Shown here: positions 24,224 to 35,590 of the stretch, one piece after another
Layout of the letters: each line of letters begins with the position of its first letter
Position numbering within the stretch: the first letter of the stretch is position 1
Source: Chlorokybus atmophyticus
Taxonomy: Eukaryota; Streptophyta; Chlorokybophyceae; Chlorokybales; Chlorokybaceae
Assembly: GCA_009103225.1 (NCBI GenBank)
Contig: RHPI01001946.1
Location: forward strand, 66,099-130,098
Direction of reading: 5' to 3'
Length of the DNA stretch: 64,000 nucleotides
Position numbers and translations under genes: made by a program
The notes under the pieces: model-generated
Told to the model about the DNA's origin: nothing
Databases searched by the model: none
Seen by the model: the letters and a program-made list of their open reading frames with translations, nothing else

Positions 24224-24480
24224 GACTAATCCTGGCGACTAATCCTGGCGACTAATCCTGGCGCGCGTGCATGCGAGCATGCACGCGCGCACGCATGCAC
24301 ATGAACACGCGCAATCTCTCAAGCACCCACACGTGTGTGTGCATGCATGTGCGCGCACACACACGTACGTAGGCACGCACACTTGCGCGCACGCATGTAC
24401 ATAAGCACGCAAGCAAAGGCATGTGCACATGCACGCACACATATGTAGAAACCAACCAACATGCATGCATGCTACAGTGG
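24224..24480. repeat. 13-bp triplication followed by alternating purine-pyrimidine tract
   Basis: Three tandem copies of GACTAATCCTGGC (24,224-24,262), then a 30-base near-palindrome with arms GCGCGCGTGCATGC / GCATGCACGCGCGC and a 2-base loop, then about 180 bases of alternating CA/CG/TG steps. Lies in an intron position of the SepSecS relic. Confidence 0.85.
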
Positions 24481-24844
24481 CTCAATGATGAAGCGCGGTT
24501 CGGTGTTGCTCGTGACCTGTGGGTAGCACTTACTTGTAGGATTTCTCGACGTGTGTTATGTTATGCATGCCACAGGTTGCAGGCTCGACGCTCACGGCCA
24601 AGCTATGCAACCTGTGGGCGCAAGATGCTCTTGAGAAGGCTGGCTTTGGTGGTGAACCAACAAATATTGAATTCAACAACATTCCGTGCGAACATTCATT
24701 ACTTGCCATACTGAGATGTGTGCATTAGAAATGTTGGCAGCGTGACCGTGCTGCCAGTCCCAACCGGTATGGCGATAACCCTTTGCTTCCTTGCACTGAT
24801 ACAGCTACAGCCAGCTGCAAGGTACTATCATACATTCATGCTTT

Positions 24845-25060
24845 GGACGCAAATGTGTATGCGTGCGTGTGTGCATGCCGTAGCGTGCACGAGCGCACGA
24901 GCGCTTGCGCGCTTGTGCGTGTGCGTGTGCAGGTGTTGTTGAATGTGTTCATGGGCGCTTCTATACATGCGTGTGTGTGCGCTTGAGCGCGCCTGTGCAT
25001 AACTGCATGCGACATTGCGAGCAAATGTGCGTGCACAAGTATGTTGATGTCGGTGGTAGT
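24845..25060. repeat. Alternating purine-pyrimidine tract
   Basis: A run of TGCGTGTG, CGAGCGCACGAGCGC and TGTGCGTGTGCAGG steps inside the next intron of the SepSecS relic; low complexity and potentially Z-DNA forming. Not coding. Confidence 0.7.
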
Positions 25061-25720
25061 GTAAAGTGGTGCTTATACTGGTCTGCACAGGTTTGAGCTA
25101 TGGCCGCGAACTGACCAGACAAGCGCAGCTCTACCTGCTTAGCAAACGCATGTTAGGCCAACTACAACACATCAGCTGAAAAGACTGATAAAGTTTGCGT
25201 GTTGTGAAGGCAGCAACCAAGTAGAGAACAATGTGCCAGGTGTTTCTCTATTACCAGAAACATGAAGCACCCTCATCACCGAAGGCCCTGACAATGCTGG
25301 GATCAATGCTGTTCTCAAGTCAAGCGTTTCAACTGTTATTGCTCTATGACTACTTGATGTTGTGTGTGCCTGACAAGTGGTAGACTCGAATGTTGCCTCC
25401 TGGACAGGAATGTGTCTGGGACACGTGTCGTTGCGCAAGGTGAGAACAACACCGACTGCGGCTTAAAGCTCCAAGGCTTTAATGCTTCACATGATAGGTG
25501 TGAGTTGAGCTTTTTCGTTGTTGCTGTTGTTGTTGTGATATATGAATGATCAGCCGGTGTATCTGTAGGTATCCTGTGTGGTATTTCACACAGCAGCGGC
25601 AGCGGTTAGGACCACCAAGCAAGAAATGGAGTTGTTCCTTGATAGGCTGGGCAAGTGTTTGCATGACAGGACGCAGATGTTCAATTGAGGTTGAGAGGTG
25701 TTCTTATTTGTATTGGAGCA

Positions 25721-26570
25721 CCTCTACACTGGACTAGTATGAGCATGGTCACACATGAACGTCACAGGGTCAACATTGAATTGCAGTCTCACTCGAGGTT
25801 AAGACAACGGCAAAGACATTGATGCATGTCTGGTTGAGCTGATGTCAAGTGCAAAGGCTTTAGGTTCAGGCACACTGCATAAGGTGTGATTGTGCTCAGC
25901 CCAGACAACAACCACAGCCGACAGCACTGACTGAATGGTAGCAAGACGCGTATTGCTGAAAGGAATATGCCGCTTATATCACGATACATGGGTGTGCTGA
26001 CATGCCTGATGCTTACTAGCATTAACACCAGTTCAAACAACAGATACACAGACTAAACTTGCTACACGATGTTCACACCGTCACATACGCACATTTGCAC
26101 GTGCACACACACTACAGTCTGCCTACACACCAGGTACTCACTGCCATATTAGGTGATAATTAGCATTGACACTGTTTCGGACAGGGGGGGGGGGGGCAAT
26201 GAATGTAGTAATATCAACAACTGAGATAAATATCACATCCACATACTCACTACGAGCTAACCTTGTCTAATACATGCTGACACTCGAATCTTCCAACAAT
26301 TACATCACCTGGCAGCGTCACAGCAGCACACACAGTACTTTCCCACTCTCGCTGTAGTCACACATCAGAGCTGATCACTATCCCATGCATGGAGGTTGCA
26401 AAAGGCTGCTGCCACTTCGGTTGTCAGCATTTACTTACAACTGTGCTTTTGGCATACTGTCCACAAACGCAACTCTACAAACCCACTATGCTCCACTCTG
26501 CCAATGACAGATCAGCCAACATTACTTACTCAGAAACTTCTAAGTGCTAACCTTAAACGTTGAGGCCCTG
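25721..26570. other. No gene recognised
   Basis: Mixed sequence with a poly-G run (26,184-26,196). Contains the 3' flank of the secreted-protein gene that ends at 26,571. Confidence 0.5.
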
Positions 26571-27259
26571 CTACGTCTGGATGGACAAGGCGAACTGCGC
26601 CTTGAGGCCCTTGTTAGCGTTCATGGCCTTCGTCCTGCAGCCGGGGATGGTGGCAACAATGTTGACTGCGAGCGTGTCTACAGCGGCCTCAAGGGTCTGC
26701 AAGACAGCAGCCACAGGCTGGCCAATAAAGGGAACCTCAGAGAAAAGTCCACCCCTGTCGATGAGGACGCCCAGGAGAGCCTGGTGAATATGGATAAACT
26801 CAATGAGGGCGTCGCAGACCACACCTTGCTTGTCGGCGTGGTAGGCAGTAGCGCCCACGAGGCTCTGCAGTCAAAACATGTCCCAAAAAAACGCGAGCTT
26901 GATGCTGAGTCTCCAAGCATGCAGACAGTAGTTACAACACTCACATGCACCCACACATGCAGCCTAAGACACACACCCACACTTACCACAGCCACGTTGA
27001 CGCCAGTGTTGGTGATGGTGATGAAGCGTCAGATGATCTCAGGGAAGGGTCCCTGGCCAAGGGGGTCGTTGACGGTGGTAATGGTCTCAGCGATGGAACG
27101 GATGGCGCGGGACTGCGCGGTCAGGGTCTTGATGGATGCGGCCAGGTTGGCAGCAGTGGGGAGGTTAGCGCCTGTACAGCTGCATGCTGTGTGGGCGTCA
27201 ACCGCCACCACAGCGAACAGCATCATGCAGAGGACGGCGACAGCCATCTTGGAAGCCAT
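26571..27259 (-). CDS. Small secreted protein, unknown family (member A, interrupted)
   Basis: Two exons: 26,987-27,259 and 26,571-26,864, joined in phase 0 by a GT-AG intron. Predicted 187 codons. The N-terminus MASKMAVAVLCMMLFAVVAV is a classic signal peptide, with likely cleavage after VDA. Exon 2 is amphipathic and rich in Ala/Val/Leu and contains FIGQPVAAVLQTLEAAVDTL and IPGC. The paralogue at 28,954-29,813 shares the exon boundary, a Q-G-P-F motif at the end of the first block, a V-V-C cysteine and the P-G-C cysteine. An in-frame TGA at 27,029-27,031 precedes 14 further codons (RFITITNTGVNVAV) that align with the paralogue, so either the gene is broken, the base is wrong, or the stop is recoded. 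I do not recognise the family. Confidence 0.65.
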
Positions 27260-27863
27260 CTCGGCTCCCTCTTTAACAACTGATGCACAGACAGATACAA
27301 GCAGTGAGTTTGGATTGGGTGTGCAGCATGCACTGGCAGCTGATGTGACAATGTGAGCAGTGCGTCAGCAACAGCTGCAAGAGGAGGGACATGCGTATGT
27401 GGATGCAACAGGCAACACTTGATATGCGTCTCGTGCGCCAGACACACATGTGCAACACTTGCACCCAACCAACATGTTCAACAGGCAGCATTCACCAAGC
27501 AATGCATGTACCGTAAACTGCACACACTAAGCGATGATAAAAGCGAGAAAGCGTACCAAGCCAGTAAGGCACACCTGCTTGCTGTAGCGGACTCTCACAT
27601 CGGCGCTTGAATCTGCTCGGCAACGCCTACCAACACTGGCGACTCTCGCATCTATACATACTTATGTGTGTACATGTATGTGGTATACTTCTCCACACCC
27701 TTCATCTTATTTCCTACAGAAAGAGAGGCGGCATCATTGAACTTCCGCCGCCCCTTCCCCGTCTACCTTCCTGCCTTGGTGGCTGGCAAGCACGCAGGGC
27801 GAGCATGCAGTCACGTAAGAAGCGTGAGGCACATGCGTTGAGGTAAATTTGTTCCTTTTTCAA

Positions 27864-27907
27864 GTGGCTACACGGTGATCCACTTAGGGAACGATCTGTG
27901 TAGCCAC
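27864..27907. repeat. Hairpin with 10-bp arms
   Basis: GTGGCTACAC ... GTGTAGCCAC, with a loop of about 24 bases. Adjacent to a much stronger hairpin. Confidence 0.75.
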
Positions 27908-27913
27908 ATAAAA

Positions 27914-27970
27914 GCAGTGAGCCCGACACTCTCTTACAGTGATACTGTACGAGAGTGTCGGGCTCACTGC
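27914..27970. ncRNA. 57-nt near-perfect hairpin, candidate small-RNA precursor
   Basis: Left arm begins GCAGTGAGCCCGACACTCTC, right arm ends GAGAGTGTCGGGCTCACTGC, and the inner TACAGT/ACTGTA also pair around the loop GAT. This gives 27 paired positions with one mismatch. The structure is seen directly. A miRNA-like or siRNA hairpin, a cruciform, or the core of a tiny foldback element are all possible. Confidence 0.5.
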
Positions 27971-28953
27971 GAGCCAAGGTACGCCGCTACAAGTCGCGGC
28001 TGTCTGACTCGCGATTGCATCATGAGGCAGCGCGCAGCCATCCTGCTAATTCTGCAGCAAGTCAATAATGCCTACCCATACTACATTATCCTTAAAGTAT
28101 TGCGCGCTGTTGGCGTCCCGGAGTTTACGTGCGTGACGTTACCACCGGCGTGCCTGCTTATATGGTGCGCCTATTGCGATGGTGGCCTTTGCGGTGCAGG
28201 CGGCTCCAGCCAGGTGGCCTGGTATTCTTGACCACTCACAGCACTAACACTGACAGTTTGTAAGTGAGACGAGCGTGTCAGATTTTGGCTCTCGTACTCT
28301 GACAGCAGCTACGTTGCGCGCCCTTTATAGACAGCATTTTTCGATTGAAGTTTTCTTCGTGAGATGCGCGCCATCTGAGAACAGGCGACGGCCTCGCCGC
28401 ACATGACGACTTTCTCGCAATTTTCTGGTGTGCTTGAGGCATGTCAAACCGCGATGTGTGTGCTTGTATGTTTGCGGCGGTTGGCCCGCCCACCGCAAAC
28501 ACAGCACCGCAAGATTGCATGACAAAAGCAGGACTTGAGTATGGCGAAGAAAGTGTGCTTCCCAAAGGCAGCGGAAGCTCAATGATGCCCCTCTCCCCAT
28601 AGGAAGTAATGGGGAGAGTGTGAAGGGCATAGAGAGGTATACCTCATACATGCACACACATATATAGGCGGGAGAGTCGGCAGCGGTGGTAAGCGTTGTC
28701 ATACGGTGGCCGACGCTGCTGTGAGCGTACCAGTCTGCAAACAGGTGTGCATTAGTCACTTGGTACGCTGCGCTCCCTCAGTTGCATCCCTGTTTGGTGT
28801 GTTCAGTCTGTGGCATATGCTTTGGTTGATGAATGCGGCTTTGTGCCTGGCGCATGTGATGCATGTCGAATGTTGCCTGTAAGATGAAGTTATGTTGTGT
28901 CAGCTGTCAACGACAGTCAAGACTGACCCCTACACTCTGTTAATTCAGATACG

Positions 28954-29813
28954 ATGGCTCAGAAGCAAGTCATGCTGGGCGCTGCCCTCTGCTGCCTGCT
29001 GCTGTCTGGCATGGCAGCGTCAGTGGCAAACGCCCAGTCATGCCCACCCTTCCCAATGCCCTCCACCCAGTCCAGCAACACCGAGCTGGCCAACCTTCTT
29101 GATATGTTGACGAGTCAGTCGGCATCCGCACCATCGCAGAAGAAGCTTACTATCATCAACGGCCCTCTCCTGCTCATCGGCCAGGGCCCCTTCGTGCAGT
29201 TCCTCTCGGCATGATTGCAACCACCGGAGCTCAGCTCGCTGTGGTAAGTAGGAGCTGTTACAAGCTGTGCGGTGCTGTGGTCAATGCATCTGTGCCGTGT
29301 CGCGCATGTGCGAGTGTGTTGGTGTTGGTTGTTGTCTTTTTTTCTTTTATTTTGCCTGCAAGAATTTAGATGTATGTGTTGATTGTTGTTTTGGTTTCTG
29401 ATCCTGTCTCACATCTTGCGCATGCATGTGCATGTGTATCTTATCAATCGACTTACATTCCCTCCGCTCTCAACTATTGTGTTGACATGATGCAGAGGCT
29501 GGTTGGCTCTGTGGCCTACCCCGCAGCTGACCAGACTGTAGTGTGCAAGTTCTCAATCCAGTTCATCAAGATGCACGAGACCCTTCTCAATGTCCTCATT
29601 GGCAAGGCTGGCTTGCTCGCCACTGTCCCCCTCATCGGTCAGCCCGTGGCCGCCATTCTGCGCACAGTCGAAGCCGCCGTTGATACGCTGGCCTTCAGGA
29701 TTGTGGCCCTTATCCCAGGCTGCAAAGCTGATGTCATGAGGGCCAAGTCAGGACTCAACGGCTTGGACATCACCTTCGCCCAGGCTATTACCTCCTACAG
29801 CGGTGCCAAGTAG
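28954..29813 (+). CDS. Small secreted protein, unknown family (member B, interrupted)
   Basis: Two exons: 28,954-29,243 and 29,496-29,813. Begins MAQKQVMLGAALCCLLLSG, a signal peptide with likely cleavage after ANA. Exon 2 (RLVGSVAYPAADQTVVC, then PLIGQPVAAILRTVEAAVDT and IPGC) is clearly paralogous to member A. Exon 1 is 290 nt, one base short of keeping frame: as read it stops at TGA 29,212-29,214, while the continuation homologous to member A (MIATTGAQLAV, ending at 29,243) is in another frame. So both paralogues are disrupted within the same 50-base segment. Exon 2 itself is clean to its TAG. Extracellular or wall/vesicle location is inferred from the signal peptide. Confidence 0.65.
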
Positions 29814-31472
29814 GCTGCTTTTTGTGGAGAGATCTTCTGTAGGTCTTGGAGTAACAGTGGGGTATCTATAAGAGAAAAGGCGTAAAATGGTTTGTTGCTT
29901 TTTGTCTCTGTGTAGAGTTGACAGGAGTAGTGTTTATGGTTGAACATTATTAGTGCTTTTACGAGGTTGTGTGCAGCGATGTGCTACAACCCGAGTCAAT
30001 GACAATGACTTATGCATATGTGTTTAGTAATGCTTGCGAGATGAGTGTATGCAACGGGTCAGATGAGTTAAAGGGTGATCCACCTGTCTTGTCGAGCCAC
30101 TTGCATGGACGTTGTCGGCGGTTATCGTCTAATAGTGTCTGTGTATGTATGCGTTGGCATGTTGGCCAGGAAGGTAGACCAATTAACTGTCTTGTCGCGA
30201 TAGTATTGAAACAATCAATGGGTGAATCCAAGCACTATGCATGCCTGTCACCTGTCTGCAAAGGAGAGTGGGGTACTGAACATGAGCATATGTTTGCGTG
30301 AGTACTGAGCACGTCGTATGTGCACATATAAGAAAACATTGCAACTATGCACTAGAGTTACGTGCTATTTGTCGCTTCGTGTGTGTATGTGTGCGTAAAT
30401 GCATGTGCGTGCGTCTCGCTGACTACATGCACATTGCATATGAACTACCATTCTGCTCAGTCCCAAAGCCAATTGCTATTCCTCAACGTATGATGCATGT
30501 AGCATTGCAACTGATTACGACAGTAAACCACACAGCAAAATCTGATTACAACAAAGTCAGCAAACCAGCACGCTAGACAACCAGCAAGAAATCGTCACAC
30601 TGAAGTACATTACAGTTCTTATACATTCATGTTGCAATGCGTTCTCAACCTGCATATAAGCACTCATTATGCCTGAGCATATGCTTTACCAGGTGCACAC
30701 ATATATACTACTTGTTGACCATGTGCTGCTACCAACATGTTAGTGCAACACACGCAGCCAATCACCTGCTGACATAGTCGAGAGTACTCTGCAACATATA
30801 GCGCAGACACTTTGTGGCAGTTTGTTTCGGCAAAAGGTGCCACGTAGTTGCTGCTGTTACTTATGTCGTACTGCTTCTGGAAACCAACCACTTCTCCAAC
30901 CACCCTGCTGTACAGACTATATCTCCATTGTTCAGGGACTGCGCATGGCTGACATACCATTGATGCGCAAGCAACTGCAACAAAGTTTACTTTGGCGCAG
31001 ACTCCTCAGGCTGCTGCGTAAATGCGGTCTCTGCCTTTGTGTCCTCCGGGATTGACGTGTTCTAGGCTTGTGATGGCTTCGTGGGCAATGTTGGAGCCTA
31101 TAGCAAAAACCGTTCTTGGTGACCATATCAGCCAACTAGCATTGCGATCAAATTAACATTGTCGATGCTGCGACATATTCTCAAAAATAAGGGTTGACCA
31201 CTGCAACACGACTGGTTATGACAACACCAGAAACAACAACAGAAAGAACAACACGCCGGCACTCAGGACTGTTCCAAGCAGCACTGCGTTGAGCATGGGT
31301 GGGGAGTTGTCCTGCAACAGGAATGCGGGTGAGCTCCACACTGCTGGCAACAGCCAGAAACAGCACACCCAACAATTCCTCACCGCTCTCGGCTCAACGC
31401 AATGCCAAATCTCTGGCTTGACTTCACTTGGGTTGAATTGAGTCTGCACCCTTCGAGAGTTTGAGAGAGTTC

Positions 31473-31474
<2 letters not shown>
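29814..31474. other. No gene recognised
   Basis: 3' flank of secreted protein B followed by mixed sequence. Open frames up to about 110 codons, with no recognisable domain. Confidence 0.5.

Positions 31475-31557
<83 letters not shown>
31475..31557. repeat. (GA)n microsatellite
   Basis: About 41 uninterrupted GA units. It creates a spurious Leu-Ser-repeat open frame on the minus strand. Confidence 0.98.
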
Positions 31558-31561
<4 letters not shown>

Positions 31562-31815
31562 AAGGTAGAGCCGAAGCTCAGCTCCACCTTCTGCCGTTGA
31601 ACTCGCAGAGCAATGGTGAGGGAAGAAGTTATGTGCTTGTTAAGTGAAGGACTTTTCCTCTCCAATGAAATGTCAGGCAGCGTTGCCGGATGGCCCTTTT
31701 CCCTAATTATGCGTGCTATAAAGCGCTTGGCTACATGCCGCATGTAGCCAAACGCTATGTAAGGCTGAAAGCTCATGCGGACTGTAGTGAACTGCTTAAA
31801 TGCAGAGGCAGAACT

Positions 31816-31836
31816 CCCCCCCCCCCCCCCCCCCCC
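31816..31836. repeat. Poly-C run
   Basis: Twenty-one consecutive C, followed by an undetermined base at 31,840. Length is unreliable in such runs. Confidence 0.95.
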
Positions 31837-32239
31837 GCCNCTTCTGTTGCAGGCCACCAATCAGCATGCAGAGGTTGAGGACGCTATTTGTTTTAATCAC
31901 AGCAGTGTGGACCACATAAGTTTACAATGTATGCCACATCGCATGATGCCTTTCTGTCGATGATGGCTGCGCATATGCATGCTGTCGAGCTTCAGAATCG
32001 TTTGTTTAGCCTCACACTTGTTGGCATTCTCTTGAACACAGCCAGGTTTTCCCGCCATTGAATTAAGAGCACATTGGCTCTCTAAAGATAACTCCACCAC
32101 TTCTTGAAGTTGTAATGGGAGTCTCCCACTAATTGTCCTAGCTATTCTCAGTGTCGCAGTCAAGGTGTACCACCACTTCAACACCTGCTGCATTATCTCC
32201 TGAATGGGCCGCACTTTGGTCATCAGATTAGCCAAATGT

Positions 32240-33110
32240 CATGTCTGTGATATGTTGCGGCATGCGTTGCGGCCTTACCACAAAGGATTTGCGTAGGCTT
32301 AGGAGAGACTGCATCGTCTTCCCGTGGCGCACACAACAGGACTCATTGGTGTTTGCGGTTCGCGATAGAGTCGGGTGGGAGCTGGCATGCTTGTTAACGG
32401 CAGAGGGCGGGCTCGGTATCTTGAACCCTCAACTGCCTCACACATGCGTTTCTTGCCAAGTGGGCGGCTAAGCTCTTTAATCCGACTTGGCTGCCGCAAA
32501 AAACACTTTCGTTGCGGAAAACTGTTTCCGTCAGTTGGAGGCTTCACTGATGGATCCACTCGACCTGCTACCAACAAAAGGGTCATGCGACATGACTATA
32601 TATATATATATATATATATTTGTACATTTTTTCACATATGCCCCCCGCAGCTAAACTCCTCTCCGCGTTTTGAAAAGAGCACAATAAGGTGGCCTGGCAT
32701 TGGCCGTATATTCTCTGAGCATGGCACGACAAGTGGCCCCACTCGTGCTCACCTCCATACCATGTTATGCTCATGTGCTGAGACATCACTTATTTTTCAA
32801 ACCTTTGATTACGTTTGTTAGCTCCACTAACGATACAGTTCTTACCTTAGGCTCCTACATGCGTCAGCTCAAACCCTGATCTGCAGCGGGCTTTGAATCT
32901 TATAAAAATTAGGAGTTGATTATAGCCTTCTTCGGCCTTACACTGCAGAGGAACTTAGCCATTAGGTTCCAACGGCCATCCAGCCGCGCCTTTTCAAGCT
33001 GTGGGCGATCATCCCCCTCCACCTGGCGTGCTTTATTGGATAAGGGGCCGCACCTTCTCGAGTTTAAGGAGTGGTGGGCGAGGGTGGAGGCCAATGCGAG
33101 TATGCAGGCA
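32240..33110 (+). mobile_element. Degenerate LINE (non-LTR retrotransposon) relic
   Basis: Plus-strand translation gives LACLLTAEGGLGILNPQLPH (about 32,380-32,440), matching the GGLG(I/L) block near the end of LINE reverse-transcriptase proteins. A KWAAKLFNPTWLPQK-like block follows in another frame (32,459-32,500). Farther on, LAIRFQRPSSRAFSSCGRSS (about 32,955-33,015) and LLDKGPHLLEFKEWWARVEA resemble the C-terminal LINE region. Several frame changes and a (TA)n tract at 32,599-32,620 break it. Catalytic YADD-type sequence is not present. Confidence 0.5.
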
Positions 33111-33501
33111 GTGCTTATGGTTGAAAAAGCTCTCTACTCCCTTTTTATGCCATCGCACTCTTTGTCGCTTAAAATCGGGATGGTCATGTGTCTATTGAAA
33201 GAAAAACGTAGCTTGCTTCACCTCTCCTCCATTCACTGTGCTCGGGTCATGCGCGTACATATGCGTGTGGGTATTGTATGCAATTGCACGGATGCATGCC
33301 TCGTGCCATTTTCATCTATCCATTCATGACATCAGCACATATGGCAGTGGCATAATGCGGCATGATGCCACGTGAGCAGCGCATTACGCAATGCAGCATC
33401 GGATGCCGCATTGCTTACGAACAAAAACGCCATTTAAATAGTGTGTTAACATTATCCTTGTTGTATGCGCATAATGCGCTAGCGCGCGCGAGGGGGGGCG
33501 G
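33111..33501. other. No gene recognised
   Basis: Short frames; the right end (33,480-33,501) is GC-alternating followed by poly-G, which leads into the assembly gap. Confidence 0.5.
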
Positions 33502-33645
33502 NNNNNNNNNNNNNNNNNNNNNNNNNNNNNNNNNNNNNNNNNNNNNNNNNNNNNNNNNNNNNNNNNNNNNNNNNNNNNNNNNNNNNNNNNNNNNNNNNNN
33601 NNNNNNNNNNNNNNNNNNNNNNNNNNNNNNNNNNNNNNNNNNNNN
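33502..33645. other. Sequence gap (144 N)
   Basis: Undetermined bases. The gap is flanked by a G-rich run on the left and GC/TA repeats on the right, so it probably spans a repeat that could not be read. Confidence 1.
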
Positions 33646-34570
33646 CGGGGCTATATAGCGCTTGATAATATAGTATATGGCGTTTGATAATTAGCCGCGT
33701 TATATATATATATATATATATATGAATGTCAAATCACACTTCATGCTACATTTGCGGCATTGAGTGTGATTTAAAAACCTCGTACGATTATTTATGATAT
33801 ATATTACATCAAAGTGCTATGACCATGACAGGCAATTCTTGCTATTTTGGATTTGGGTGAAGCTATCATAAGTAAATATCAAGCTTGTGCCATCAGTAAG
33901 TTCACCATTATTTTTACCATGATGAATGATACCATGCAGAATATTGATGTGACCATACAATGCTATCATATAGTGGCATTAATACACAATCATATGCTAT
34001 GAGTTTGTGTTAAGCTTACACATAAAAAAGCCCACCAGGAGCAGGCGCAACATCTGCACAAGCGGATATGTCCTTTTAACATTAGGCTTGCCGGTAACCA
34101 AACTGCATTCAAAACTATCTTGATGCAACTTGAGTAACATGCTGTAATAGATTTAGACCTCCAAAAATCAAACCCTCTTGAGAAGGCATCCCTTATAACG
34201 TATACATTCACAAAATATTACTCGTTGGGCTGAGCGGCCCACGAGCATGGCGTAAGACTTTTGAGCATAGTCGAACAACACGGTATGCGAGTGTTTTTTT
34301 TGCTGTTCAATAAACGAGTATTTTTTGGTAACCCATTAAACCTAATCAGAGCATATGATTGAATACGACGCATGTATAGTTATAATATGCATATATTATT
34401 TTCTCTTTATTATTGAATTTATGCACATATTTGAATTGAATCAAAGCAATTCGATGTGCACAACGATAACAATCACTACACTTACCAGTCACAAGTGTAT
34501 ACTTGCCACGTTATGACCCTTTCAGTGCGTTATGAGCTTATAGTTTTCATTCGGCTGTTGACCATGTTTG
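33646..34570. other. AT-rich sequence without gene
   Basis: Includes a (TA)n run at about 33,699-33,722. No coding signal. Confidence 0.5.
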
Positions 34571-34575
34571 ATGAC

Positions 34576-35590
34576 TGTAACGATACCACTCACTTACTTG
34601 CTGGGCGGCTTGGCAAACTTATGCACAAGCACAAGGACTTACTACTGGAAGCCCTACCAATCACTGGGGCAGTACCTTGCAGAGGAAGTCACAGCACCGC
34701 ACCAAGGAAGGAGAGGATGACACCAACCTCTCTACTCAGCTCCCACACACTCACACACTCAAGCACACCTCACACCCATGTGCAAAGCTGCCACGGACAT
34801 CACACCCCACATGGGATGAGAGGGAGAGCCCCTTGAACAACTAAACTAGGCACCCCACACACAAGAGTCGAGTATGCACATGCTGAGCTGCCTCAACACA
34901 TGTTGAGGCCGTTCATATACCCTCTCTTTGCTGCTCTCCGACCTAGAACATCCAAGTCCAAGGCTACATGCCTTGTTATGGCTGCGTTGACCACAACTCA
35001 TGTCTAGCGCTGCCACATCAGCAATTGGACCTCTTTCAACGCCCAAGACTGATCACACATCAGCCTCGGACATTGTAAACGTCCCTAGGCTGGTCACATC
35101 AGCCTAGGACATCACACACATCATCCTTGGACGTTGTGAACGTCCTTGGCTGGTCACATCAGCCTAGGACATCATACTCATGCATACATATGCATCCTTA
35201 TGCAGACATATGCGCGCATATGCACACATATGCGCATGCATGCATATACATGCATACATCTAGTACATACCTCTCATGCACGCATATGCACTCATATGCG
35301 TACATGTGCACACATATGCAAACACATGCATACACATGCGGACATACGCACACATATGTCTCTGTACATCACATGATGTCTCATCGGCTATGATCAGCCC
35401 TGTGCTTGCCAGCATGCCTTGTGTAGTTCATCATGCTCAAGGCCGCACATGCTCTAGAGCAGACCTACATGAGAGCACACCCACAAGCACTACACACGCT
35501 TGCGTAGTGTGGGTCCCCACTTGGTCTCATCTTACTTACCATATAAATAAGGGACAGAGAATGACTTTTGCCTGCCCTGTGGGCGTGACA
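34576..35590 (-). mobile_element. Solo LTR, 1,015 bp, with intact target duplication
   Basis: Ends TGTAACG (34,576, plus strand) and CGTGACA (35,590), flanked on both sides by ATGAC (34,571-34,575 and 35,591-35,595). On the minus strand it reads TGTCACGCCCACAGGG...CGTTACA, the same family as the LTRs at 21,999 and 23,018. No primer site or polypurine tract adjoins it, so it is a recombination remnant of a full element. It contains a 50-60-bp tandem repeat and a CATA/TATG-rich tract. Confidence 0.88.
35066..35174. repeat. Tandem repeat inside solo LTR
   Basis: Two copies (period about 54-56) of a unit with 'gtaaacgtcc'/'gtgaacgtcc' and 'ggctggtcacatcagcctag'. Internal dyads (aggctg...cagcct) give fold-back potential. 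Followed by an alternating CATATGCA tract to about 35,360. Confidence 0.8.

Larger units (their letters stand above)
23917..25720 (+). pseudogene. SEPSECS: O-phosphoseryl-tRNA(Sec) selenium transferase (SepSecS) relic
   Basis: SepSecS makes selenocysteine on its tRNA using PLP and selenophosphate. Conserved blocks in order: MDSNFFGSAGVKEREARVCN followed by RRHRGMAHDIGRSDNI (23,940-24,080), AGSTLTAKLCNLWAQDALEK (about 24,582-24,640), NVGSVTVLPVPTGMAITLCF (about 24,730-24,790) and LWPRTDQTS (about 25,098-25,125; joined by a good phase-matching GT-AG intron). After that only degraded traces remain: a block like STTSC with a TGA (about 25,345), LLDRN at about 25,397-25,411 where the family has a PLP-binding Lys in S-L-D-K-N, and TKQEMELFLDRLGKC (about 25,610-25,650). 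The first about 60 residues are missing beside an LTR, and some exon joins do not fit in phase. I call it a pseudogene. Confidence 0.7.
27260..28953. promoter_or_regulatory. 1.7-kb intergenic region between divergent secreted paralogues
   Basis: Separates the two head-to-head genes, so it probably holds both promoters. It contains two strong hairpins (27,864-27,907 and 27,914-27,970). Several open frames of 80-140 codons occur on both strands, but none resembles a protein I know. Confidence 0.4.

Noticed and set aside
27029-27031. Selenocysteine reading of the TGA in secreted protein A
   Set aside because: The paralogue has no homologous codon in frame, no SECIS could be judged by eye, and the local SepSecS gene is decayed; error or pseudogenisation is simpler.
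31216-31860. 214-codon minus-strand open frame with a long Leu-Ser repeat
   Set aside because: Produced by the (GA)n microsatellite and a poly-C run with an N; no domain and no splice context.
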